A DNA stretch of 64,000 bases from Fen-1298 sp963833465. GTDB taxonomy: Bacteria > Bacteroidota > Ignavibacteria > UBA10030. The notes beneath the pieces are model-generated. The model was not told the origin of the DNA, searched no databases, and saw only the letters and a list, made by a program, of their open reading frames with translations. The translations under genes and the position numbers were made by a program. The stretch lies in assembly GCA_963833465.1 (NCBI GenBank), contig CAWHXW010000002.1, forward strand, positions 305,157 through 369,156, read 5' to 3'. Shown one piece after another: positions 1-10,114 of the stretch. Every line of letters begins with the position of its first letter. The stretch's first letter is position 1.

Positions 1-317
1 ATAACGGCGGAACCATCGTAATGCATGGTATCACTCACCAATACAAAGGCGTAACCGCTGTGGATTATGAATTCTGGGATGATAATGCTAACGGACCAAT
101 AAAAGGCGAGACTGAAGAAGGCGATGCTCGAAAAATTGAAATGGGAATTCAAGAATTTATGAAAAACGGGCTTTACCCTCTCGTTTGGGAAACACCGCAT
201 TACACCGCCTCTTTCATACTGTATAAAACAATTGCAAAATATTTTAGTACCTGCTTGCGAGCAGCGGCTTTCTATAGAAAATGCCGACTTCAGTCAGTAC
301 TTCCCGTATATTATTAA
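1..317 (+). CDS. DUF2334 polysaccharide deacetylase-like protein, N-terminal fragment (cut by window edge, then frameshifted)
   Basis: This is the 3' part of the first reading frame of a gene that enters from the left edge; the frame is already open at base 3, reading GGTIVMHGITHQYKG, a deacetylase-fold DUF2334 signature with a likely metal-binding His. Family-like sequence (VWETPHYTAS, then AKYFST) continues to about base 251, after which this frame reads nonsense to its stop. The expected continuation, EQRLSIENADFSQYF, lies in the frame of the next entry, so removing one base near 250-256 joins them into a single gene. Either a sequencing indel or a real mutation is possible. The role is inferred: modification of an exported polysaccharide together with the downstream glycosyltransferase. 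Confidence 0.75.
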   Translation, partial: NGGTIVMHGITHQYKGVTAVDYEFWDDNANGPIKGETEEGDARKIEMGIQEFMKNGLYPLVWETPHYTASFILYKTIAKYFSTCLRAAAFYRKCRLQSVLPVYY

Positions 318-3075
318 TAAAGATTTATTCGGACAAACGATCTATCCCGAAAATCTCGGATATGTTCCGTTAAATTCGGATAAAGCGGCAAGCCGCGCGT
401 CCGTTGATGAACTTTTGAAAAATGCAAAAGCACAATTATATATTCGTGATGGAGTTGTTACTGCATTTTTCCATGCCTTTCTCGATCTTGATCTATTGAA
501 GCAGCTTGCAGATGGACTTGAAAAACTTGGATATACTTTTCTCGATATGCGTGAGGAAACAAATTGGGTAAAAACTAAGGATAGGGTAATCCTCTCCGGT
601 ACACAAGATTATTCTATCAATCTCGAAGATCAATATTTATTGGAAGCTTATTTTGATAAAACAGGAGAGCTGCGAGATCGAAAACTTTCCGAGAAACGCC
701 TTCTTGGAAATATTACCAAACATATAATTTTAGCGCCGGACGAGTTTTATAAAGCCGAGCCCACTGAATTTAGAGAACACGAACGGACATTTGTCGAAAA
801 AACTATATCTCAGGCAGAACGGATATATGATAATCTTTTTGTCAAAGAAGACGAATGGAACGCGGCGCATGTTCTAATTTTGTGGAATCATTTTGCACGG
901 GGCGCTTTATTCAATGATCAGGCATCATTTGCGTCCGCGCTGCGAAGTGTGAATATAATAGCGGATACTGTTTTTCTCGGACAGCCGATTAATCCGTCGA
1001 AATACAATCTCCTAATAGTGCCGGCAGCAATAGCTGATTCACTTACGCCGCAGGATATTTCTATTGTGACGGACTACGTTTCTTCAGGCGGCAATATTAT
1101 TCTCGACTCAAAAACCGATTTTGCTGAAGAATTTGGAATTCAATATGCCAGTACGCGCATAAGAGTCCGTCATATTCGTGACAACTTATTTCCTGAAGAA
1201 CAAATAGTCTGGCGTGATGCCGAACTTGTTAACAAATTTGATGTTGATAAAATTGATAAAATTTTCTGCATCGATGAAGCGTCAGAATATCCGATGGTTA
1301 TAGGCAAACGCTTCGGCAAAGGAAAAGTTTTGTATATCAACTCGCGATTCGATCCGCATTCACAGCAAGGATATTCAAATTATCCGTATTTAGTTGAATA
1401 TATTCGCCGTTATTTTCAATTGCGCCCGATCGTAAGGCGCGAACAGCTTGAAGTGTTCTTCGAGCCAGGTATCCGGCGCACGTACGCTATTGAAGATCTG
1501 ATTAAGTCGTGGGTCTCGAATGGAATTCGCGTTATCCATGTTTCCGGCTGGCATGAATATCCAAAATACACATATAATTATGCGAGCTTAATCCGTTTGG
1601 CACACGCAAATGGAATACTCGTTTATGCATGGTTAGAACCGCCGCAGGTAAGTCAAATGTTTTGGAATAACCATCCTGAGTGGCGCGAAAAAAATATTTT
1701 CGGTGATGATGCGAAACCTGCTTGGCGGTACCCAATTGCACTCACGGACACACAATGTGTTCAAGAAATGACCAAAGAGTATCGTTCGCTCCTTGAATCT
1801 TTCGATTGGGACGGTGTTGATCTTGCCGAGCTTTATTTTGAATCAGGGCGCGGTCTTGAAGAACCGAAACAATTTACTCCAGCTCATCCATCCGCAAAGC
1901 TTGAGCTAAAGAGAAGATTTGGAATTGATTTGAAGGCGGCTTTCGATTCACTTTCACCATCTTATTGGAAAACAAATGCGTTCGTAAAAGAAACCATCAC
2001 TAATTATAGAGTTGAGAAGATTAAACATATATATGAAACGCTTCTCGGTGCATTTTCTGAAATCAAAAAAATCAAACCGGGCTTTCAAATCATTGTTACG
2101 GCTTTGGACAATCTTGGATCGCCGGAACTTCGAGAACAATTCGGCATTGATATGCAGGGTATTATAGAACTGCAGAAGCAATTCGGGTTCACTTTACAAG
2201 TTGAGGATCCGGAAACAAAATGGTCCAGCGACCCGCACAGATATATCGATATGGGGAAACAGTACAGCAGACTTGTTGATTCTTCCAAGCTGATGTTAGA
2301 TTTAAATATTCTTACTTTCCGAAAAAAGGAAACCGTTATTCCATTTCCTACATTGATTCAAACAGGAACAGAAAGTTTTAATCTCATTCGTTCTGCTTCG
2401 CTTGGGGCATCGCGCCTTACGATTTACTCGGAAGCAAGCGTGAATCCGCAGGATTTAAGCTTCTTTGCTAATGCGCTCTCAAGTGACGTGCGTTACCATT
2501 TTACTGAATCTGGAATTAGTGTGCAGGCGCCGAACTCATTCGTATTGCGCCTTCCAAAAGAAGTAACTGAAATCACATTGGATGGAGCACAGCTGCCGCC
2601 TTTTCGAGATAATCGGTATATAATTCCGGCGGGCGAACATTCGATAATATTGACACCGCAAACCGCAAGTAATTTTTCAACACATGAACTCAAAACTCGC
2701 CTTATGTCTGAAACCGGAGAAATAAAATCTCTGAATTACGGCCTGCGCGATGTTACTCTTGAATATGCTTCCGAAACACGAATGTTGATATCCCTTAGTA
2801 AAGCACCTACTTCAGTAACGATAGATGACGAACCGATAAATTTTACTGTGATGAAAGGAAACGATTGCTTCAGTATCTTCCTTCCGACCGGCAGCCATAA
2901 AGCGAATATTATAGTCGGCGACCGGTTTGCGTACGGCATCAATTATACGAGTTTCTGGTCAACTACGGCAATTTCTGTATTTAGCGCGCTTGCAATTTCA
3001 ATGCTTATATTGATGTATATATTTTTGAAATTTGTCAGGCGCAATTCAGAAAATCGAAAGGCATATAATTTATGA
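232..3075 (+). CDS. DUF2334 / glycoside hydrolase-like membrane-anchored protein, main part
   Basis: Main body of the gene begun in the previous entry; the apparent TTG start at 232 is only where this frame opens, and real coding in this frame starts near 252. In order: the end of the DUF2334 domain (to about residue 45), a beta-galactosidase-trimerisation or GATase-like Rossmann segment (about 200-390, LLIVPAAIADSL), a TIM-barrel hydrolase-like domain resembling GHL10-type families (about 408-720, with GIRVIHVSGWHEYP and DWDGVDLAELYFES), a beta-rich tail, and one membrane helix near 906-934 followed by a basic cytoplasmic end. A deacetylase domain fused to a hydrolase domain beside a GT2 synthase recalls PgaB, but this is only an architectural analogy. 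It overlaps the glycosyltransferase by 4 bases (ATGA), indicating translational coupling. Confidence 0.75.
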   Translation: MQNILVPACEQRLSIENADFSQYFPYIINKDLFGQTIYPENLGYVPLNSDKAASRASVDELLKNAKAQLYIRDGVVTAFFHAFLDLDLLKQLADGLEKLGYTFLDMREETNWVKTKDRVILSGTQDYSINLEDQYLLEAYFDKTGELRDRKLSEKRLLGNITKHIILAPDEFYKAEPTEFREHERTFVEKTISQAERIYDNLFVKEDEWNAAHVLILWNHFARGALFNDQASFASALRSVNIIADTVFLGQPINPSKYNLLIVPAAIADSLTPQDISIVTDYVSSGGNIILDSKTDFAEEFGIQYASTRIRVRHIRDNLFPEEQIVWRDAELVNKFDVDKIDKIFCIDEASEYPMVIGKRFGKGKVLYINSRFDPHSQQGYSNYPYLVEYIRRYFQLRPIVRREQLEVFFEPGIRRTYAIEDLIKSWVSNGIRVIHVSGWHEYPKYTYNYASLIRLAHANGILVYAWLEPPQVSQMFWNNHPEWREKNIFGDDAKPAWRYPIALTDTQCVQEMTKEYRSLLESFDWDGVDLAELYFESGRGLEEPKQFTPAHPSAKLELKRRFGIDLKAAFDSLSPSYWKTNAFVKETITNYRVEKIKHIYETLLGAFSEIKKIKPGFQIIVTALDNLGSPELREQFGIDMQGIIELQKQFGFTLQVEDPETKWSSDPHRYIDMGKQYSRLVDSSKLMLDLNILTFRKKETVIPFPTLIQTGTESFNLIRSASLGASRLTIYSEASVNPQDLSFFANALSSDVRYHFTESGISVQAPNSFVLRLPKEVTEITLDGAQLPPFRDNRYIIPAGEHSIILTPQTASNFSTHELKTRLMSETGEIKSLNYGLRDVTLEYASETRMLISLSKAPTSVTIDDEPINFTVMKGNDCFSIFLPTGSHKANIIVGDRFAYGINYTSFWSTTAISVFSALAISMLILMYIFLKFVRRNSENRKAYNL

Positions 3076-4349
3076 CTGGCTTTGAAGTTGATCTTAGTTT
3101 CCTTTTTGTTATTGCTGTTATTTTAATTTGGTTCACAATCGCGTATCAGTTTGTATTGACAGTATTCGGTTATATCAACTGCGTTCGTTCGCTTCGAGAG
3201 AAACGAAATGTTGATAGGCGTTCATTCGATTATCCTTCGTGCTCAATTCTGATTCCAGCACACAATGAAGAGAAAGTAATCGGTGCAACAATCGAATCGA
3301 TGCTTCATCTTGATTATCCTAAAGATAAGCTTCAGATCATCGTTATTAATGACGGTTCAAAAGATCGTACAAAAGAAATAATAGAATATTATGCAAAGTT
3401 AGATGCACGTGTGCAATTGTTCGATATACCACAAGGCGAAGGCGGCAAAGGGAAATCCAGGACGCTTAATCTCGGTATTAAACAGGCTAAAGGCGACATA
3501 ATCGCCATTTACGATGCTGATAATACGCCAGATAAAGATTCACTTCGATATCTAGTTGCACAATTATTAGACAATAAAGACCTCGGTGCTGTAATTGGAA
3601 AATTCCGCACAGTGAATAAAAAAGCATCTATTCTAACACGCTTCATCAACATTGAGACTCTAAGTTTCCAATTGATGCTTCAGGCAGGCAGGTGGCAAAT
3701 GCATAACATTTCGACTTTACCGGGAACAAATTATGTGATGTGGAGCCATATAATAAAAAAACTTGGCGGCTGGGATGAAGAAGCTTTAACGGAAGATTCA
3801 GAACTTAGCATTCGGATTTATGAAGCGGGTTACAGAATTAAATTCATCCCATATGCAATCACGTATGAACAAGAGCCGCAAAAGTGGGGAATTTGGATTC
3901 GGCAGCGTATGCGATGGGTGCGCGGCAACAATTATGTCGCAAAAAAATTCTGGAAAGAAATTCCGCACTTCAAAAGTAAAAGGTTGGCATTCGATCTTTT
4001 GTACACTTTATCGCTTTACTATATTTTCTTCTTTGCTGTCGTTTTCTCGGACATTCTTTTTATACTTAGCTTGTTTCAAGTAGTAGCAATTTCTTTACCG
4101 GGTCCATATACATTTGTATGGATAACATCTTTAATCTTGTTCATCTTTGAAATTTTTCTTTCTATTTCTTATGACGATGAAGATAATTTTAAAAATCTCA
4201 CAATTATCGTTTTGATGTACTTCTCCTACTGTCAATTGTGGATTTATGTGGTAATGAAAGCAGCATATCAGGATTATATTAAAAAAGAAAAACACATCTG
4301 GGATAAAACAATACGGTTTGATCCGCTTGCAGCGCCGCCGAACAAATAA
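3072..4349 (+). CDS. Processive GT2 family glycosyltransferase, membrane (PgaC/BcsA-like)
   Basis: Polymerises sugars from a nucleotide-sugar donor and probably exports the chain across the inner membrane. One N-terminal membrane helix (about 8-36) precedes a GT-A domain with CSILIPAHNEE near 57, VINDGSKD, the DAD metal motif near 148, the TED catalytic motif near 240 and the processive signature QRMRW near 278-282; three helices follow (about 305-400). All residues expected of a processive synthase are present, and 425 residues is normal for PgaC/IcaA-type enzymes. Its ATG overlaps the stop of the DUF2334 protein, so the pair is probably one exopolysaccharide synthesis and modification unit. 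The sugar cannot be deduced from the sequence; poly-N-acetylglucosamine is one option. Confidence 0.88.
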   Translation: MTGFEVDLSFLFVIAVILIWFTIAYQFVLTVFGYINCVRSLREKRNVDRRSFDYPSCSILIPAHNEEKVIGATIESMLHLDYPKDKLQIIVINDGSKDRTKEIIEYYAKLDARVQLFDIPQGEGGKGKSRTLNLGIKQAKGDIIAIYDADNTPDKDSLRYLVAQLLDNKDLGAVIGKFRTVNKKASILTRFINIETLSFQLMLQAGRWQMHNISTLPGTNYVMWSHIIKKLGGWDEEALTEDSELSIRIYEAGYRIKFIPYAITYEQEPQKWGIWIRQRMRWVRGNNYVAKKFWKEIPHFKSKRLAFDLLYTLSLYYIFFFAVVFSDILFILSLFQVVAISLPGPYTFVWITSLILFIFEIFLSISYDDEDNFKNLTIIVLMYFSYCQLWIYVVMKAAYQDYIKKEKHIWDKTIRFDPLAAPPNK

Positions 4350-4441
4350 TAAAATGTAAAATTCGTTCTAGAATATTTCATTGCCTGCAAATTGTTCATA
4401 GCTCGAACAAAATAGAGATACCTTCAGAAGGCGATAAAATA

Positions 4442-4462
4442 GAAACACGCAATGCGTGTTTC
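4442..4462. repeat. Perfect 10-bp inverted repeat between convergent genes
   Basis: The arms gaaacacgca and tgcgtgtttc are exact reverse complements separated by one base. It lies between the glycosyltransferase (+) and hybrid kinase (-) stop codons. Two smaller cctt/aagg hairpins flank it at about 4421 and 4480. No long T-run follows on either strand, so a role as a bidirectional terminator is plausible but unproved; a protein-binding palindrome is the alternative. Confidence 0.45.
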
Positions 4463-4499
4463 ATTATCAGCCTTCCAGCCCTTCCGAAGGTTACACGGA

Positions 4500-6584
4500 T
4501 TATTTTTTATCCAAAACATCTCTCACTATTCTCAAAACCTTTGTGAGATCATACGGTTTGTAGAGAAAATTGTCTATCCCTTCTTTTAAAAATTTCGCTT
4601 TCATTTCCGGATCAAGAAAACCTGTTGCAAGGATGAGGTTTTCATCCGGATTTATTTCTTTAATCCGTTTACACACTTCCAGACCGGTTATATTAGGCAA
4701 TCCAAGATCAGTCAGCACAAGAGAAATATCTTTCTTTTTTTCTTGATAGATTTTCAATGCCCTCAGTCCATCCTTGGAAGAAAGAACTTTATATCCCTTT
4801 TCAATGAGTATCATCTGGAGAGACATTAATAGCATCTCTTCATCCTCCACAATCAATAACGTCTCTGTTCCACCTTGTATTTCTTCCAACGCTTTTTCTT
4901 CTGTTTCCTTGACCGGCTTTGCCACTTCTGTAATAGGCAGATATAGGTGGAAGATTGTTCCTTTGCCAAGCTCACTTTCCACATCAATAAACCCTTTATG
5001 GGATTGTATTATTCCGTACACCACAGATAATCCTAATCCTGTACCTTTGCCTATTCCCTTCGTTGTGAAAAACGGCTCAAAGATACGCTTGCGATTTTCT
5101 TCAGTCATTCCTTCACCTGTATCACTTACTTCAACACAGACATAGCCGCTCGCATCAGCATTTGGGTGCTGATTACGTAAACTCGCGGCAGATACCATGC
5201 GAGTATTAATAGAAAGAACACCTCCATTCGGCATTGCATCGCGTGCATTGATACAAAGATTCAACAGGGCTTGATGCAACTGTGAACGATCGGCATTAAT
5301 GTAAGGGATAGATTTTTCAAAACTCTGTGAACAAGTTATAATTTTGGGAAATGTCTCCATAACCATGGTAACAGTTTCCATAACAACATCATTCACATTC
5401 ACTGCTCCAAATGCAGTTTCCGTTTTTCTAGCAAAGGTCAATATTTGTTGAACGAGTGTTTTTCCACGTTCCACAGCCTTCACGATGGTACTAACAGCAA
5501 GATCTAGCTTTGTTGTATCATCTTTAAACCGTTTAGCGCTTGTGATGTATGCCAGTATAATTCCGAGAATATTGTTGAAATCATGTGCGATTCCTCCGGC
5601 AAGCGTCCCTAATCCTTCCAACTTTTGCATCTGGCGTAATGCTTCTTCTGTCTGCTTACGCTCGGTGATGTCATGTACTGAGCCGATCAGATGCGTGCAA
5701 TGCCCTTTATCATCAATAACAGGTGCAAAACTGACTTCGCCAGTCAACCGTCCCTTTGGGTAATTAGAGGTTTCTTCCCAGCGGATGATCTTCTTTTCGT
5801 TAATTGCTTGTTTGTATTTCCCTATCACCTTTGTTAGAGATGGCTCAGAGATCACTTCGTTCACCAACTTGCCGACTACTTGCTCCTGGCTTAATCCAGT
5901 AACATTGCAGAATGCTTGATTGATCGAAATAAAACGATATTTTCCTTCAGCCTCGACTGATAATTGGTAGATGATATCGCCTACAGTATCATAAATAGAG
6001 GATAGCTGTTGTTCTCTCTCTCTCAACTCCTTCTCAATACGCCTAAGTTCTTCTATATCCTTCTCGAGTGCAGCATTTTTTTGCCTCAATTCTTTTTCTG
6101 CCGCATCAATTTGATTCATTTTCTTTTCGAGCTTCCTAACAAGGGCTTCGTTATATTCTTTCAAAAATACCTTCTCTTCAGATGTAGGCGCTGGCATCGG
6201 CTGTGCCGTTTTCGTCCGATATGTCCCGTACGTTTCCCTTATAATTTTAAGAAGGTCGTTTGGTTCCTGTGGTTTGACAATAAAACGATCTGCACCTAAA
6301 CTCAGAGCAAACTCTTCGTCTTTTGGATCTGTGTATGTAGCGGTATAAAAAATAAATGGTATCTTTTGAAGTATTTCGTTCTTTCTCCATTCGCGGCAAA
6401 ACGAAAAGCCATCCATAACCGGCATGAGAATATCAGAAACAACCATATCGGGCGGACTTTTCAATGCAATGGCGAGGGCTTCTGCGCCGTTGGAAGCAGA
6501 AACAGTTGTATATCCTTTTCCCTGAAAAATTTTTTCAAGGAGGTAAAGATTCTCTGGTTTATCATCGACAAGTAAAATTTTCAT
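4500..6584 (-). CDS. Hybrid sensor histidine kinase (REC-PAS-HisKA-HATPase-REC)
   Basis: A soluble hybrid kinase of 694 residues. An N-terminal receiver (phospho-acceptor D51 in VVSDILMP) is followed by a coiled coil (about 140-190), a PAS domain (about 195-310), a HisKA dimerisation domain with the phospho-His in GGIAHDFNNIL near 333, an HATPase domain (N box NLCINARDAM, DTGEGM, GTGLGLSVVYG) and a second receiver with the acceptor Asp near 624 (LTDLGLP). There are no membrane segments. Phosphate probably enters from a partner kinase at the first receiver and leaves via the last. The start overlaps the stop of the single-domain receiver by 4 bases, making it the third gene of a kinase/receiver/hybrid operon. 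The C-terminal receiver closely resembles the orphan receiver at 14706-15089. Confidence 0.93.
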   Translation of the reverse strand: MKILLVDDKPENLYLLEKIFQGKGYTTVSASNGAEALAIALKSPPDMVVSDILMPVMDGFSFCREWRKNEILQKIPFIFYTATYTDPKDEEFALSLGADRFIVKPQEPNDLLKIIRETYGTYRTKTAQPMPAPTSEEKVFLKEYNEALVRKLEKKMNQIDAAEKELRQKNAALEKDIEELRRIEKELREREQQLSSIYDTVGDIIYQLSVEAEGKYRFISINQAFCNVTGLSQEQVVGKLVNEVISEPSLTKVIGKYKQAINEKKIIRWEETSNYPKGRLTGEVSFAPVIDDKGHCTHLIGSVHDITERKQTEEALRQMQKLEGLGTLAGGIAHDFNNILGIILAYITSAKRFKDDTTKLDLAVSTIVKAVERGKTLVQQILTFARKTETAFGAVNVNDVVMETVTMVMETFPKIITCSQSFEKSIPYINADRSQLHQALLNLCINARDAMPNGGVLSINTRMVSAASLRNQHPNADASGYVCVEVSDTGEGMTEENRKRIFEPFFTTKGIGKGTGLGLSVVYGIIQSHKGFIDVESELGKGTIFHLYLPITEVAKPVKETEEKALEEIQGGTETLLIVEDEEMLLMSLQMILIEKGYKVLSSKDGLRALKIYQEKKKDISLVLTDLGLPNITGLEVCKRIKEINPDENLILATGFLDPEMKAKFLKEGIDNFLYKPYDLTKVLRIVRDVLDKK

Positions 6585-6979
6585 GTTATCCCTCCACTCG
6601 TTCCACTTTGCGATAGTGGAAGATATTCTTGAAGTTGCGAGATAAACGTATCCGGATTGATTGGTTTCTCGATATATCCAGTCGCACCTGCCGCAAGAAT
6701 ACGTTCTTTATCGCCTGTCATTGCGTATGAAGTAACGGCAACAATTGGGATATTGGCTAAAGATTTATTCTTTCTAAATTCTTCTGCCACTTGATATCCA
6801 TTGATTTCGGGAAGTTGGATGTCCAGGAGAACGACATGCGGTCTTGCTTCCTGTGCAAGTCGAATACCATCCTTCCCGTTTCTTGCTTGAACAATTTCAT
6901 AGCCATTATTTTCAAGAAGGAATGTCATAAGATACATATTCTGTTCATTATCTTCAATGATAAGAATTCTATTCTTCAT
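6581..6979 (-). CDS. Single-domain response regulator (CheY/DivK-like)
   Basis: A stand-alone receiver of 132 residues. The acidic pocket is E9-D10, the phospho-acceptor D53 (LLDIQLP), the switch residue T83 and the invariant Lys K105 (YIEKP). There is no output domain, so it acts by protein contact or as a phosphorelay intermediate. It sits between the membrane kinase (4 bases upstream) and the hybrid kinase (4-base overlap), which suggests that it shuttles phosphate between them. DivK-like sequence (IIEDNEQNMYL, ATGYIEKPI) is evident. The short Ser/Gly tail after about residue 122 is dispensable-looking. Confidence 0.92.
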   Translation of the reverse strand: MKNRILIIEDNEQNMYLMTFLLENNGYEIVQARNGKDGIRLAQEARPHVVLLDIQLPEINGYQVAEEFRKNKSLANIPIVAVTSYAMTGDKERILAAGATGYIEKPINPDTFISQLQEYLPLSQSGTSGGIT

Positions 6980-6983
6980 TGTT

Positions 6984-9488
6984 TTATCCTTCGATTATGG
7001 GTAATGCTACTCTAAATGTACTGCCGGTACCAACCTTGCTTTGTATAGTGATGTTCCCACCTAACTTTTCGACAAGCTTTTTACAGATCGATAAACCCAA
7101 ACCTGTTCCTTCATACGCTCGGGTTGTTCCTGTATCTATTTGGCTAAATGGCTTAAAGAGTTTTTCTAAATCTTCATCTCGGATTCCAATACCACTGTCC
7201 GTGATGCCTGTGACGAGCATTTTATTGACAATTTTGCATTCAACATGTATCGATCCTTTTTCTGTGAATTTTATTGCGTTGTTCAGTAGGTTCAGAAAAA
7301 TTTGTTCCACTCTTCGTGAATCACTCACGAGTGTACTTACTTCGGGAGAGATGTTTGTTTGTAGTTCCAATCCTTTACGTTCGATCAATGGTTGAATAGA
7401 GGAGATAATTTTTTCAATCGATTTTCGGAAATCATAATTCTTGATCGCAACTTCCAATTGACCTGCTTCGATCTTAGAAATATCAAGTACGTCATTGATA
7501 AGCGCAAGTAAATGATGGGCGCTATTTTGAACCATACCCAATTGCTTTGTTTGCTCATTGTTAAGCGGTCCGGCAAGACCCTGAATGAGTATTCCAGTAA
7601 ATCCGATAATTGAATTGAGTGGAGTTCTCAATTCATGCGACATCGTTGCAAGGAAAGCGGATTTGAGCTGATCGGCGGATTCTGCCCGCTCCTTGGCTAT
7701 CACTAATTCGGCTGTCCGTTCCTCAACCATTTCTTCAAGATGTTTACGATACTTCTGCAATTCTTCTTCCGCACGCTTACGCTGGGTAATATCCAGCAGC
7801 GAAGCAATGCTTCTTTTCGTACCCGGTATAACATCGATGGTAAGTAAGATGTCGCGAATATTCCCATCTCTCGGGATAAACCTGAACTCATATTGCTTCA
7901 ACGCAGTTTCTTTCTTCTCCCGCCTTAAAAGATGCTGGGTTCGCATCCGATCAAGATCTTCCTTCAGTACAAATTCCGTCCAGCTTTTCTTTCCCTCTAT
8001 TTCCTGTTTTGAGTATTGCGACAGTCTTTCATATTCTGCGTTGGCTATGCTAATGATCATATCTTCTTCAATCAAAACAGTTGCGGTTCCAGTGTTTTCA
8101 AAAACAGTTCTATATAATTCCTCGCTTTTCTGGAGAGCGTTTTCAACTCGTTTGTTTTCAGTGGTGTCGTTAAGAACAGCAATACGCGCTGCACGTCCTT
8201 CATAAGAAAATCCATGTGAATGTGGTTCTACTGTTATTTGCGTTCCATCTTTTTTCAGATGATGCCATTCTCCAACATAGGCATGTCCATGCAAAGTCTT
8301 AATGAGATCAGCAATAGCTTTCTTTTCAGATTCCGGGTAAAGATCGGTGAGATTAAGCGCTAACGCTTCAGCTTTGCTGTAACCGTAGTGCGTTACAAAT
8401 GCATCGTTTACTGCAAGGATGTTAAGACTGCCCAACTCGTATATCAACATAGGCATAGGATTCTGTTCGAATAAATAGCGATAATGAGCTTCACTTTCCT
8501 TAAGGGCAGTCAAAACAACTTCTCGTTTTCTTTGTTCTCCAGTGATTACTTGGAATCTGACAATGAGATACATGCAAATCACACAAATCATCAACAATGC
8601 GATGGTTACCAAAAATAAGTTTGTTTTAAATCCCGATAAGGAAGCAAGAACCTCATCTTCTGGCGTAGCAATGACGATAGACCAGAAGGTATTATCAAAG
8701 GAGATAGGCATATAGACTGCATTCTTAAGAACTTTTTCTTCAGATGTATTCCGGATTCTATTATAATTGTATACTGTAACTCCTTCTTTCCCTTTGAGCA
8801 TTTCATCAACCATAGAAATGATTTCAGGGAACTCCTTGTACGTATCGTAGACATTTTTACCAATATGATCAGGGAACGGGGAAGAAATTTCTATCCCTTT
8901 CTCACTAACAACCCAGGCATATCCGCTTTCTCCAACGCGAATATTTTCAATATACTTTTGAGCGATCTTATCAAAGGATAGAAGGAATGCTATTGTCCCG
9001 TCATATGCACTATGCTTAAATACGGGAACATGGACAGCTACTGTTCTAAATCCCTGAACTGCTGCGAAGACATCGCTGACAACAACCTTATGTGTCTTTA
9101 TACTCAAGCGAATATGATCCTGGTCCGAGATATCTTTTCCAATGGATTCTTTGAAAGGAACTGTATAAATGATTTTTCCTTGTGCATCGATGCGCGTAAT
9201 ACCTTTTATCTTATCTGAATTAAGATTTTGATAGTTCATCAAGATTCGTTTGCCCCGAGTATTCAGTTCGATAATTTCTGGAAAGTGAGAGAAGAAATTC
9301 AGCGTGCTGATAACATTAGTCATGTAGTCTTTAATCCCAACCGCAGCTTGTTGAGCAAGTATTTTCTGACCGATATTCATGTCTTGTATTGTTTTCTGTT
9401 TAACATTAGAGTAGATAGTGTACAATGCTACAGCGAACAGGATCAATACACTTAGAAATATTAGTATGAAGTATTTTCTATATTTCAT
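6984..9488 (-). CDS. Membrane sensor histidine kinase (Cache-PAS-PAS-HisKA-HATPase)
   Basis: The sensing kinase of the operon, 834 residues from this start. Two membrane helices (about 5-27 and 290-315) enclose a periplasmic double-Cache domain that would bind a small extracellular ligand. Two PAS domains, a HisKA domain (FLATMSHELRTPLNS, phospho-His in SHELR) and an HATPase domain (NLLNNAIKF, DSGIGI, GTGLGLSICK) follow. I chose the ATG at 9488 because AGGA lies 8 bases upstream; the alternative ATG at 9521 adds 11 residues before the first helix and has no ribosome-binding site. There is no DNA-binding output in the operon, so the target is probably another protein or a regulator elsewhere. 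The ligand is unknown. Confidence 0.92.
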   Translation of the reverse strand: MKYRKYFILIFLSVLILFAVALYTIYSNVKQKTIQDMNIGQKILAQQAAVGIKDYMTNVISTLNFFSHFPEIIELNTRGKRILMNYQNLNSDKIKGITRIDAQGKIIYTVPFKESIGKDISDQDHIRLSIKTHKVVVSDVFAAVQGFRTVAVHVPVFKHSAYDGTIAFLLSFDKIAQKYIENIRVGESGYAWVVSEKGIEISSPFPDHIGKNVYDTYKEFPEIISMVDEMLKGKEGVTVYNYNRIRNTSEEKVLKNAVYMPISFDNTFWSIVIATPEDEVLASLSGFKTNLFLVTIALLMICVICMYLIVRFQVITGEQRKREVVLTALKESEAHYRYLFEQNPMPMLIYELGSLNILAVNDAFVTHYGYSKAEALALNLTDLYPESEKKAIADLIKTLHGHAYVGEWHHLKKDGTQITVEPHSHGFSYEGRAARIAVLNDTTENKRVENALQKSEELYRTVFENTGTATVLIEEDMIISIANAEYERLSQYSKQEIEGKKSWTEFVLKEDLDRMRTQHLLRREKKETALKQYEFRFIPRDGNIRDILLTIDVIPGTKRSIASLLDITQRKRAEEELQKYRKHLEEMVEERTAELVIAKERAESADQLKSAFLATMSHELRTPLNSIIGFTGILIQGLAGPLNNEQTKQLGMVQNSAHHLLALINDVLDISKIEAGQLEVAIKNYDFRKSIEKIISSIQPLIERKGLELQTNISPEVSTLVSDSRRVEQIFLNLLNNAIKFTEKGSIHVECKIVNKMLVTGITDSGIGIRDEDLEKLFKPFSQIDTGTTRAYEGTGLGLSICKKLVEKLGGNITIQSKVGTGSTFRVALPIIEG

Positions 9489-10114
9489 GCTGGTAATCCT
9501 AAATTGCAATTTGCTTTGCATCTGTCAGGATGAAAATCTTGGCTGCATGAAAAATGAGTAATGCCGAGTAAAATAATTTGAAAAAGGAAATATGGTATTA
9601 CAGACGTTGGATTATTATTAAACACAAACAGTGGGAAAACTGACGATAACCTTTTAACACTTATTCTCGTGTGCATACTCTTTTATCCAACCCCATATGG
9701 TGTAGAGAGTTATAACACTACAAGTGTAAAAGTAACGAACCGCCAAGTGAATAGCAATATGCGGATTTGTCAATTTAGATTAGCAATGAGAATGGAACTT
9801 CGTTTCCTATCAACAATTCAAGTTTTTGAATAAGCTGATAGTATTGCCTATCTTAAAAATTTCTTGCCTTCACTTACTTTGATTTCAGGAAAATATTTTT
9901 GTACCTTGATACACAAGGAAATTCAATCAAAACTTTTATAATGAAAGAATGTTGGATTGCTCTCTATCTCTTGCATCGCATTAAGAGCGCGTAATTGAAA
10001 AGTTAAGGACATTCGCTTTCAAGTTGTAAGATAGAAAAATACTTCAAGCAAAAGTTCAAGCAATGTTTTGTTTGAAGGGTGATTTAAGGCGTTTGTAACA
10101 AAAAAATTATTATT
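9489..10114. other. Gene-free AT-rich region upstream of the kinase operon and tRNA-Gln
   Basis: About 620 bases between the divergent kinase operon and the tRNA pair. I see no convincing coding frame, long repeat or structured RNA. It must hold the promoter for the minus-strand kinase operon and probably that of the tRNAs, but I could not identify either with confidence. Confidence 0.6.

Noticed and set aside
1..3075. Naming the first gene pgaB
   Set aside because: Only the arrangement resembles PgaB; the domains are of DUF2334 and a different hydrolase type, so the symbol would mislead.
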